Below are positions 1 through 9,538 of a stretch of DNA of 64,000 nt, piece by piece (position 1 is the stretch's first letter; every line of letters begins with the position of its first letter). Origin of the DNA: Siphonodentalium dalli (lineage: Eukaryota > Mollusca > Scaphopoda > Gadilida > Siphonodentaliidae). Under the pieces are notes generated by a model. It did no database searches and was not told the origin of the DNA. It saw only the letters and a program-made list of their open reading frames with translations. Both the position numbers and the translations under genes were made by a program. The DNA lies in contig CP136063.1 in assembly GCA_032622095.1 (NCBI GenBank), positions 276,577,426 through 276,641,425 of the forward strand. The letters are read 5' to 3'.

Positions 1-883
1 TTCGTCACATCACCGCAAATATATGGCGATGGTGCATATATGACCTGTAGTTTTTGTTAGTAAATCCCCACGTATACACAATTTCATCACAGAATATAAC
101 AAAGAGCCCCCACCCCCAACTACAGTTTTGTTACTTGTGGAGTCGAACATAAGTCGCTAAATGTTAATAAGAATACCTTGTTTGATTCAGACAGAGTATA
201 TAAGTTCAATGGCGTGACATTTCAAAGACCAAATGAACATATCATTACTGTACGATTCCTGTTCAAAGTCGCAACTGGTGTTTGTCGTCGTACACAACTA
301 GGCCTACAGAGACTGATGAGTGGGGTGTCCAAATAGATAGTCTGTACTTTCAGATTGCGAATACACACGAGCCAAGATAATGTCAATATGTGTTGCACAC
401 ATAACGACCTTTCCGTTGCAATATATAGTGGGATTTCCGACAGATGCTGTATATGTGTTAAAATGACATTTGGAGAGGGAATTTTTGCAAGAAAATTATT
501 TTCTGAAGTGATCAAAAGCCTTTTTTATCTACAAAAAGAGCCTTTTGCTCAAATGGAGCCCATTTGCGATCGGCAAATGTGTATGTACGAAATATACTTA
601 CGTTTATAGCTGTGGGGAAACAGTCTATACGGTCTGAAAACTTGTTTTTTATGGTGTTGTTTTGAACCTTCTGCAGAATTTATGTTCTAAAAATAGAATT
701 TTTCGTCTTGGCGAAAGCGACTTCCGATTATATGTTTGTACGGTTTATCCACTGTATTATTGTTATCAGTGCAAGATGTAAGTTTTCAAAGAATTTGGTA
801 ATATGAAATACTGAAAACACTGCGAGTAACAGGGGTGTTTGACCCATCAATGGGCAAGGGTTCATTCATGAATATTTTTATCA
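1..883. other. Downstream intergenic, nothing recognised
   Basis: AT-rich sequence beyond the 3' end of TMF1. Short open frames occur on both strands, but none shows recognisable protein, splice context or codon structure. No repeat family shared with the rest of the window was recognised. Confidence 0.5.
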
Positions 884-1318
884 TTAACCCTTTGAGTGCC
901 AGGTCCGATTTTTGTATCAACCCATATACCCTGTGCCAATGCATTCTCTTATATATGCGAGTCGACCATAGGTCGCCTCGCATATATAAGAGAATGCATT
1001 GGCCTAACAATTTTTCATCTTTTGTTATTATTTTTTACAATTTTAATAATTTTTTCTTATATTCTTTAACAGGTATATTTAGTAGGTTTAGTGCCAGGGA
1101 ATCTTATGTTTTTTATGGGCATCAAAATTATTACTATGAATACTTGGTGATAGTTTTGAGTTATAACATGCCCCTAAGGTGTTATCCAGTTTGTTTTTAA
1201 ATTCGCTATAGCATGCTTAAGCATACCGGAAAAAAATTCAACCCAAAAAAAATAATAAATTTTAGGGCCGATTTTACACACCGTAAATGAGATCGGCCCC
1301 TGGCACTCAAAGGGTTAA
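884..1318 (+). mobile_element. TTAA-flanked MITE, family A (piggyBac-like)
   Basis: Begins TTAACCCTTTGAGTGCCAGG and ends with its near-exact inverse (TGGCACTCAAAGGGTTAA). TTAA target duplications and CCC-starting inverted ends are typical of piggyBac-type transposons. It carries the shared 69-bp palindrome at 935-1003 and a right arm ending in GATCGGCCCCTGG. No transposase is encoded. Confidence 0.8.
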
Positions 1319-1749
1319 AGATGGATTATCTCTTTAAATAACAAATTTGAAATAGTTGCATGGGTATAAATTAATAAATATGAACTGACGACCCCTGTCC
1401 GGAAAGGCTTCTATCAATTAATATTGATTTTATTTCGAAAATTTTATTGGGACCGTTTATTTGTCTATTGTCCCAGATTGATTGGTTGTATTGTTTTATA
1501 AGCGATAATGAGTATAATTAACCTTTATTTGTGACAAAATTACACAATAAAATTTCTGGTCTCTGTTAACAGTAACCACTATTGTTCGTTAGCTAAACAA
1601 CCACACCTTTTTAGACCAGAAAATATTCGAAATAAAATGAATATCAATCGATAGAAGCATTTCCGGACAGGAGTCTTCGATTCAGATCTAATATTTTATA
1701 CCCCGGTAACTATATAATACATGTTTACAAAGAGATAATCCACCTTTAA
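1315..1749. mobile_element. Second MITE sharing the same TTAA
   Basis: Long inverted repeat. The ends read TTAAAGATGGATTATCTC and GAGATAATCCACCTTTAA; internal inverted arms include CCTGTCCGGAAAGGCTTCTA (about 1395) and its inverse near 1655-1672. It abuts family A with one TTAA used by both. A fragment of its end (GAGATAATCCACCT) recurs near 57588. Confidence 0.6.
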
Positions 1750-1955
1750 CTATATATGCCTAAATGGTTTATATATATCCTATATATACAACCCAGCACT
1801 TATGATATAGTAATATTAAACAAAGTGCAAACTTACACATAATATATATGCACATAATGCAAATGGTTTGGATACACCATTCTGATATTTTTCATATTGT
1901 TTTCATGTATAAAAATGTTCTTCCATTTCACTATGTCATGTTGATATTTTGTTAT

Positions 1956-2354
1956 TTAACCCTTTACCCAACAAACCGGCCAAAACCGGCCAAATAAAGC
2001 TTCAACAGCCTAAAATATCTTCGGTCTGTCTCAATAGAACCATACAAATATGGATATCATTGGAACCGGCTCATTGACCACATTGTGATGGTTATAGTTA
2101 TGCCCTGTGCCAATGCATTCTCTTATATATGCGAGTCGACCATAGGTCGCCTCGCATATATAAGAGAATGCATTGGCCTAAAAAAATATTTTTTTAACAC
2201 TTTTTACCATTTTTTCTTACATTCTTTAACAATTTAAAATTTTTTAATGTGTTAAGCCAATGCATTCTCTTATATATGCGAGGCGACCTATGGTCGACTC
2301 GCATATATAAGAGAATGCATTGGCACAGGGCCGTTCTGTTGGGTAAAGGGTTAA
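1956..2354 (+). mobile_element. TTAA-flanked MITE, family B, full copy
   Basis: TTAACCCTTTACCCAACA at the left and TGTTGGGTAAAGGGTTAA at the right. A unique left arm (CCGGCCAAAACCGGCCAAAT) is followed by the 69-bp palindrome, an AT-rich spacer, and a second palindrome whose centre is the reverse complement of the first. No coding capacity. Confidence 0.85.
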
Positions 2355-2526
2355 ATTCCATTTACATATAGGGGGGCAGGAAGACAGCCCATTTGGCCAT
2401 GCCGCCCCTGTATAATATAATCAAGATTATTTTTTAATATTTGATTGTTACCATTAATGCTTATAAATATTATACAAATAAATACTACTATACTGCATGA
2501 TCACAGCATTTATCTATATAATATGA

Positions 2527-3040
2527 ATCGTACGTGACACGTAGTGGAGCAACCACACATGATGTGCCTCAAATTTGCTTTTTATCGGCGACTTAGCGCT
2601 AAGAATAATTTGTGTAACATCACGCAGTGATCACGACAGAGATAACATGCCAACTTGACAAGACGTGTCGTGGATTGTGCAATCTTGTCTGGATTCTGGC
2701 CCACAAATCCAAAAATGACGTCAGAAACCGTGTCATGACGTCTTCATTTTTCTTTTTCATTAAGATAACCAAAGAAATTGGTCTAATTGAAATTAATAGA
2801 CCTAAATCACATGTGAATTCTTCGTAAGTTGTGAATTAGTTACTATCATTTTCATCGCGATGCTTCATTCCCAATTCCACGTTTTTTGCAATCTCCACAC
2901 TGTTGCTAATCGGAAGTCACGTGATAATTTCTCCAAAATCCATACCCGCGATCTAAAAAATAACTGATGGATATAGAACAAAATATATGACGTCATTTAC
3001 CTGCCTAAGGTATAAGCACCCTTGGTGGTTGCTATAAAAG
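2527..3040 (+). repeat. Dispersed ~500-bp repeat, copy 1
   Basis: Reverse-complement match to 37616-38125 across the whole length: GTACGTGACACGTA at one end; CATCGCGATGCTTCATTCCC and TATAAGCACCC... at the other. It carries short open frames of unknown meaning. Type of element unknown. Confidence 0.7.
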
Positions 3041-3175
3041 AGTAGGATGTCTGTTCTCGATTTTGGAGTGATTTCATCCAAATTTGGTGTGGTGACTCGG
3101 GGAACCAGCAGATGTTATATCGCATTAGTTTTTCCCATACATAGTAGAATGCACAGACTCACAGGTAAATATTGT

Positions 3176-3235
3176 TAGGCCAAAGCATTCTAATATATAT
3201 TTTAGGCTCCCTATAGGAGTGAACTGTTCTGTAGC
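3176..3235. repeat. Degenerate hairpin fragment of family C
   Basis: TTGTTAGGCCAAAGCATTCT followed by AATATATATTTTAGGCTCCC is a decayed version of the second hairpin of family C elements at 43059, 44557 and 49827. Confidence 0.45.
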
Positions 3236-3419
3236 TGCCACTCTTGATAAAATCAATAAAATGAAATGATCGATTTGAGATTCAATACAATTTCAAATCT
3301 TCTGCCCAATTTGATTCGATTTGAAATATAAGCCCCTCCTTTGCAGGTCCCTATTCCCAGAATTCATTTAATCAAATCGCTTGTGAGAATTCCAAGATTC
3401 AAAAATTGAATTAAAATTT

Positions 3420-4551
3420 AGTGATGTTCCGAAAATCGGAATCGGCTGATAATAGCTCATCGGATATTAATCGTACCTCGCAGTTGAACATCGGCTTTAA
3501 CTGATTGTCAAAACAAACAAAAACATTCTAGTAACTAAGTGCTATATGTATGCTTTAATAAACGTATGCAATACAACATTGGTATTGAATGTAAAATGCA
3601 GTTGTAATTAACAATCTAAAAAGAAGTTATTGGCATCTGGACAGTCTGATATGATTATAAATAAGCATGGCAATACACATGCCCGACATATCCCGTGTAA
3701 TATGAAGTTATTGGTTCAATCGCATGGACACAAAATAGATTCAAAGTAATCTTTAAACAGCTTACCTCATTACACTGTACAGGTAGTTTCCAGTTGAATG
3801 CTGTGACATCACATGCTATGTCAATAATTTGAAGCACGCACTGAATGAATTAGTACAGTCGCGATCAGAACTGTCTTCAATAACGACCAACGTGAGGAGG
3901 GGCATAATTAGCTTTTTCATCTGTAGGGGACAATGTGGTGAAGTAGTCCCAAATTGCACCTATTTTTCGCTCTGCGAGTCGCCATTATTGAGATGCTCTC
4001 ATTACAAGTTATGGCATACGGAATGAAATATGCTTAGCCCCACGTTTAACTCAGAGGCGGTCTTGCAAAACAAAAAATGAGTATGTGGAACTATAAGCTT
4101 CCCAGTTATTAAAAGACAAAAGGGAATTTGCGAAATCTCAGACAAATATAACAGCAATCATTATCCACCAATCTAAATTTAGTTAATAATCATCGCCATT
4201 CCATATATTGTCGCAACTTACAAGTATTCAACCAAGACTTTTATACAGCGTGCAAGTGATCCCCATATGGTGATAATGTTACTCTGAGTCGGCACCTTTG
4301 ATCTTTTTGTCAAAACAACTAGCAGTATACATCAAAGGCAGCGCACAGCTTACGTCAGCGGAAATACTTTCGCGACAGTGTGTATATATATTGTTGATGT
4401 ATTTGGCTTTGAAACTATACCGGGATATTGAGTGCAATGAGTGTATTTAGGTCCATTATTGGAACAAAGGCACAATGTATATAAACATCGGAATCGGCCG
4501 ATTGTGCCTCCAGTTATTGGAAATTGGTCTTTTTCATTATTGGAACATGAT
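3420..4551. mobile_element. Possible hAT-like non-autonomous element
   Basis: The left end resembles TAGTGATGTTCCG and the right end TTATTGGAACATGA; both ends contain 'ATCGGAATCGGC' motifs. These resemble hAT inverted ends with GGAACATCACTG. The boundaries are uncertain and no transposase frame is seen. Confidence 0.35.
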
Positions 4552-4887
4552 ATTTTTAAAAATATAATATATATTTCCTTAAAGAAAGCCTGAACACTGA
4601 ACTATATGGATAGATGTCCTGCGTTTGTAAACCATAGCAGAAAAGGGTTAACTTTTTGGTCGCCTACGGTAACTAATGGTCAGTGGCTTGCCTCGGTATC
4701 AGTTACGCATGCGCAGTCCCAATATAATTCACTGTACAGATTGAATTAGCCAGTTTATTTTCAACTCAATCAGAAGATTGGCGAGTCGCGGGGTTGGGAA
4801 TGGCACCGCCATGGGAGGGCCCTATGATAGTTCAGTGTTCAGGCTTTCTTTAAGGAAATATATATTATATTTTTAAAAATATCATAT
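4546..4887. mobile_element. Foldback element with ~60-bp inverted ends
   Basis: ATGATATTTTTAAAAATATA through AAAGCCTGAACACTGAACTATA at the left is repeated inverted at about 4827-4887. The middle (GTCGCCTACGGTAACTAATG... CGCATGCGCAGTCCC) recurs inverted at 9177-9355. Non-coding. Confidence 0.65.
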
Positions 4888-5059
4888 TTCCGCCAAAGGA
4901 AGCCCTCACACTGAACTATATGGATTAGAATGCAAGCCCAGGAGGAGGCACGAGCAATAAAGTTAATAGCCAAATTTTGAGTAAAGGTACTCTTCTAAAA
5001 CAGATTGTACCATATATGAACACTTTAATGAATCTGTTAGGATTATTTACGTGAAATAA

Positions 5060-5560
5060 CTCATATAGTTAGAGTGCTATATTGCTCAAATGTGTACCGC
5101 CCCCCTTGTTTTGAAACAAACATCCCATGAGGTGCCATCCAATGCATAGTTGCGAGCGAACCGAGCAAGTATAACGTTAGAAGAAACTCTTCGTTCCTCT
5201 CTGTGTCGTCTTCTTCAGCTGTCTGTTCTAAGGTCCCACCCGTCAAGGTCTCATGATGCAGGATCATGAAGGAAGGAGACTAACTCACTCTCCGCCTTAG
5301 CGACAGAACGACCTGCAGACGGAGGCCCACTCCATCGATGGCGAGACAACCTAAGTTAACTAACTGCTATTCGCCAAAGAAAAAGCCAGAGAACCTGATG
5401 CCAAATTTGTGGCACAGGGATTGAGTTGAGAACCCATTAGGCCAAACAGGTTGTACAACGATAATGGAGTCAAGCCATCTGAACAGAGGGAGCCCTCTCT
5501 GAGGTACCTATGCATCACAGGATATCCGACAGAAATCCTGTGATACAAATCTTACGAGTA
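5060..5560. repeat. Diverged copy of unknown GC-richer element
   Basis: AGCGACAGAACGACCTGCAGACGG... and neighbouring blocks resemble 7285-7370 (AGCGTCGGAACGACCTGCAA). Higher GC than its surroundings. Small open frames show no recognised domain. Could be remains of a retroelement; not assignable. Confidence 0.4.
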
Positions 5561-5589
5561 TATAAACAGTCCTTCCCATGAGGAAAACA

Positions 5590-5910
5590 CACCGAGAGCA
5601 TTTATTTGCTCCCGTAATGCAGAAGACGGGTGTAATATGGCACCCATACGATACCATAATTGTACATGTAAGTTTGGTTTTTGCTCAAACCAAAAGTCAT
5701 TGTGGAATAGACCTATGTCTAGTTACACTTTAATATGCCATAGTTGCACTGAGATGGTAAAGCATCTAAATAAACCTTAAAATAGTTCAATATTGAACCA
5801 ACAATTACAGTCTCCATTAGTATTTTGTGAAGAAGGACGGGTGCGAATTTTAGCACACGTGAATTGAAAATTACGAGTGCATACGGGTTCGAGAGCAATC
5901 ACTCCCGTCT
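5590..5910 (+). repeat. Dispersed repeat, inverted partner of window end
   Basis: GCTCCCGTAATGCAGAAGAC and the following ~300 bp match the reverse complement of 63690-64000, including the CACCCGTATGCACTC-like and GGGAGTGATTGCTCTC blocks. Confidence 0.65.
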
Positions 5911-6379
5911 CCTGGGAAGGACTGATATAAATATATAAAAATGATATAAAAATTATATATCAAGGTGATCTATAAGTCACAATGAGATCATTGCAGAAGG
6001 CCCTTTGGCTCTTTGACAACTGAAATCAGTTCAAATGATGTACAATGTAATCAGATGATAACCACGGGTAAATTGTCACCATGCGGAATATTCAGTTCGG
6101 AGCCTCTGCCCAGAACATCATGTCACTTTCCCCCCCAAACATGCAGCAGAACGACCTAGGTGTGTGATATGTTAGTGTGAGGCATGCAGCAAACTAGGGG
6201 AAGACCCCCCTCCAAAAAGGCTCGCTGATTAAGGAAACAAATGAAATTTTTTTATCCTCCTAGTAAAGGACACACATCCCTTTATAATGTTGTTACTTAT
6301 TGAATTTTAAGAGCCATGATGGAGAGGAGCTCCCCCGACCTAAGTGGTCCTGTTGAAGGCATGTTTAAGGAAAATAGGA

Positions 6380-6800
6380 CAAATCCAGCATAGACCGAAG
6401 CGAGCAGAGTTGTCAGCATGATCTCAGGCCCTTATGATTGGGCGGCTGGTGCCATGTGGTTGGGATCCCCTCATATGGGTTGGTCCCTGCCTGCAAGGAA
6501 AGGTTTGATGGCTAGTCAAAGAGCTTCCTCGAAAGCTGAGCTGGACAGCGCAAACGACTTTGCCTGTTTTTATTGTCGAATGTTGATAGGACAATTCCGG
6601 CATATACCGAAGCGCGCAGAGTTGGCAGCATGGTTTCAGGCCCGTATGATCGGGTGCCATGGGGTTGGGATCCACTCGGACTGGGTGGTCCCCTGCCTGC
6701 AAAGAAAGGTCTATAACGCTAGTCAATGAGCTTCCTAGAAAGCTGAGATGGACAATGCAAACGTCTTTGCCCGCGTTATTGTGATTGTCTATAGGCGTGC
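6380..6800. repeat. Two tandem ~205-bp diverged units
   Basis: CCGAAGCGAGCAGAGTTGTC at about 6397 and CCGAAGCGCGCAGAGTTGGC at about 6607 open two related units containing GGGTTGG...CCCTGCCTGCAA and GAGCTTCC. Open frames cross both strands, but no protein family is recognised. Confidence 0.55.
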
Positions 6801-8215
6801 AGTGCCCTGTTAATTTTATTACCATGTGCCAGATAATCAAATTGATATTGGTAATAGTAGTATGAAGAGCCATGAGATGTACTCTGTCGGCCAGGCCATT
6901 GGCAGGGTCGTTGTGGCACGTGACAAGAGAAATGCTTTCCATGTAAATGTGCTTCATTCATGTGTGAAGTCTATTGACCAGTGTGTCAGTCGCGGGTCGT
7001 GTCACTTACCTATGAAATGTATATCACAGGTAAGATAGATCGTGTTCTCGGTGCATTTTGAAGACGGTGGTACGAGTGCGCAGGGCGAGCCAGGCGAGCT
7101 TGAGAGTACATAGTTCAGTAGGAAGAAGCATATAGATGAGATAATCCGTGGATAGGAAATCACGATCCGCAGCTTCTGCCTTACCGATGCCAGACTGTGA
7201 CGACCGAAAAGACCCACAGTCTGACGTATTGTGCGCAGACGGGTCGTCATCGAAAGCCTCAGACGCCTTGGGGTGTAAGGATAGCATGTCGCTCTCTGCC
7301 CTAGCGTCGGAACGACCTGCAATAATGGACGACAAAACACTAGAGGGAGGCCCATTCCGGCGATGGCTCAATCGAGGAGTAAATACCTCCCATGGAATTT
7401 TAAGGCTGATAAACTGAGTTCCAATTTTGGAGTCCAGTGTCGAAATGAAGAATCCCATAGCCATTAGCCAAAACTGGTTTCTTCTGATAACCGGAAGGAG
7501 GTGGAGCCATCGGACCGGGGTGAGCCCCCCCCCCCCCCAAATGCAGGTGGTCCCGACCAAGCTGAATGTCCTGTCCAAGCAGAACGATGGGTAGAGGCCA
7601 TTGCAGCAGAAACCCCAAGACGGCTGAGAGGCAGGCAAGGCCGTGTCTTTATATAGATCGTGACCAAGGGGACCGGGCTTGCTACCTCATGGGTAGGGCC
7701 ACTGCCCTATGCCGAAGTCGCCGTAGGCCGCCCAGCCGGTGTCGTTACGTTCGCACGCGATTTTGGCAACTTCAGCACACAGAACCGCTTGCGCCGGTGT
7801 GGGACCAAATGTCCTGGGGGTCCCAAGTACCCCTGCATCGCCACCGGTCGCTTCCCCACTAATTGATTTAATGCCGCGGCATAATCGGGGGAGCGTGAAC
7901 TGTTCCTGCCCGAGAAGAGATCCGACCGAGAAATACTACCTGGGAAGGATCCAGAGATGGTGCAAATAAAGGCTCTATATCATACTAGTAGACTATCTCA
8001 TCCGATTTTCATGTTTAGTTGTTGAATTATTCTTCTCTTAGAAAAATTTGTTGAAATAATGGAGAACCACTTTAATAATTACTATCCCCAGGGTCTCCAG
8101 AGTTTGAGCGCCCAAACCTGTAGCAGGTAGAAAAACATCCCTGGATCCTTCTCAGAAATTTACAAGCCCACCGGTTCAGACCGGCTTGCTGAACCGGCTG
8201 GTGTATAATCGCAGC
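6801..8215. other. GC-richer non-coding stretch
   Basis: Contains overlapping long open frames in several frames on both strands (for example 7024-7638 minus), as expected by chance in GC-rich DNA. A block near 7060-7130 recurs near 28022-28095 (GAAGACGGTGGT...). No gene supported. Confidence 0.4.
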
Positions 8216-8221
8216 TATTGT

Positions 8222-8935
8222 TCATGTGACATTGATAAACCAAGATCTAATCAACTGTCAGTATTCTTGGGTAGATTGTAATCAACTTCAAGGTCAAACG
8301 TGATTAACACATCTGGATCATTTGTATTGAAACATAGTATTATGTGAAAGCACGTTGTTCATAACATGACGAGAGATAGCGTCAGTAGCGATGGAATTAT
8401 TGTTAAATAAATTTCCACGCATTAAAACGTCAAAATAATTCCCACGAAATTATGATATTTCCGGCGGAGAATCACGTGGCATTTTTGATATCTGACAAAT
8501 TCAATCATACCTTATAGGTGCTATAATAATTCCATAGATGTATTTCTCACAATAATCTGTGCGCCTCGTAAGGCCTTGAAATGGTATCTGGTTTTGACAT
8601 TGATAAACCAAGATGTTAATGTTATCAACTTTAAGTTCGAATGTGACCAACACATCTGGATCAGTGGTATAGAACCATAAAACAACAAAGTATTATGAGA
8701 AAGAATGTTGTTCATAACATTATGATAGATAGCGTCAGTAGCGATGGTAATTATTGCTAAATAAATGTCCACGCGTAAATAAATTCCCACGAAATTAGGA
8801 GACTTCCGTTAGCGAATCACGTGGCATTTTTTATATCTGACAAATTATATCATACCTTATAGGTTCTATAATAATTACATAGATGAATTGTTCACAGTAA
8901 TCTATGCGCCTCGTAAGGCCTTGAAATGGCGGCTG
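8222..8935 (+). repeat. Tandem duplication of ~360-bp unit
   Basis: Two copies (about 8225-8585 and 8596-8935) share TGATAAACCAAGAT, ACACATCTGGATCA, GATAGCGTCAGTAGCGATGG, TCACGTGGCATTTTT and GCGCCTCGTAAGGCCTTGAA in the same order. Diverged, so not recent. Confidence 0.75.
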
Positions 8936-9176
8936 ATTATGGCGAAATGTCGATTTTCATATTCGAAAATTTTGAAGTCAGCCGCCTATTCGAAAAACAC
9001 GAACAATTATATGTTTGAAACGAAACGGTCCGTGAATTCGAAACGATAATTATAAAAACGAACGCGTAGGCGACCAGTAATTATTGTATCGATAAATTGA
9101 ATTTGTCGCTATTGTTAAACGACAAATTCGGAAAAATACTCCCTTATGATCCGTTCGGTTGTAGCAGACAAATAAA

Positions 9177-9357
9177 CTGGCTAATTCAATCTGTACAGTG
9201 AATTATATTGGGACTGCGCATGCGTGACTGATACCGTGGCAAGCCACTGACCATTAGTTACCGTAGGCGACCAAAAAGTTAACCCTTTTCTGCTATGGTT
9301 TACAAACGCAGGACATCTATCCATATAGTTCAGTGTGAGGGCTTCCTTTGGCGGAAA
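9177..9357 (-). repeat. Partial inverted copy of 4.6-4.9 kb element
   Basis: Reverse complement of about 4600-4760 plus the TTTCCGCCAAAGGAAGCC end at about 4890. Just downstream of the TMF1 stop, so it may lie in the 3' UTR. Confidence 0.65.
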
Positions 9358-9514
9358 TATCACTATTAAAATTGTGTGTGGGCAATTAGGAATGTTGATT
9401 TCAAGAGATCAATGACAGTAGTGACGTCACTTCGTGGTGAGTGTAAGTGGCCACGTCACTTCACAATCAGATCTGGGTAGTTTCTTAGGCTAGGTCCCTT
9501 CATGTTGGAGCAGG

Positions 9515-9538
9515 TCACTTCGCCAGCAGATGATCAAT
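9515..9538 (-). CDS. TMF1: TMF1 terminal coding exon with stop
   Basis: The last 24 coding nt encode IDHLLAK followed by TGA. The acceptor is TTTTTCTATCAACAG|ATT with a good pyrimidine tract. The join MYKMQ|IDHLLAK matches the end of vertebrate TMF1 (MYKTQIDELLRQ), which is why this site was chosen over the read-through. The 3' UTR continues below 9515; its end was not determined. Confidence 0.82.
   Translation of the reverse strand: MDHLLAK

Noticed and set aside
7024-7638. 204-codon minus frame in GC-rich DNA
   Set aside because: Several overlapping frames on both strands, no domain, and partial similarity to non-coding sequence at 5.25-5.35 kb.
9130-9196. Alternative last exon starting CAG|ATTGAATTAGCC (IELASL...)
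   Set aside because: The same sequence is part of a dispersed element at about 4735-4755, and 9515-9538 fits the TMF1 C-terminus better.
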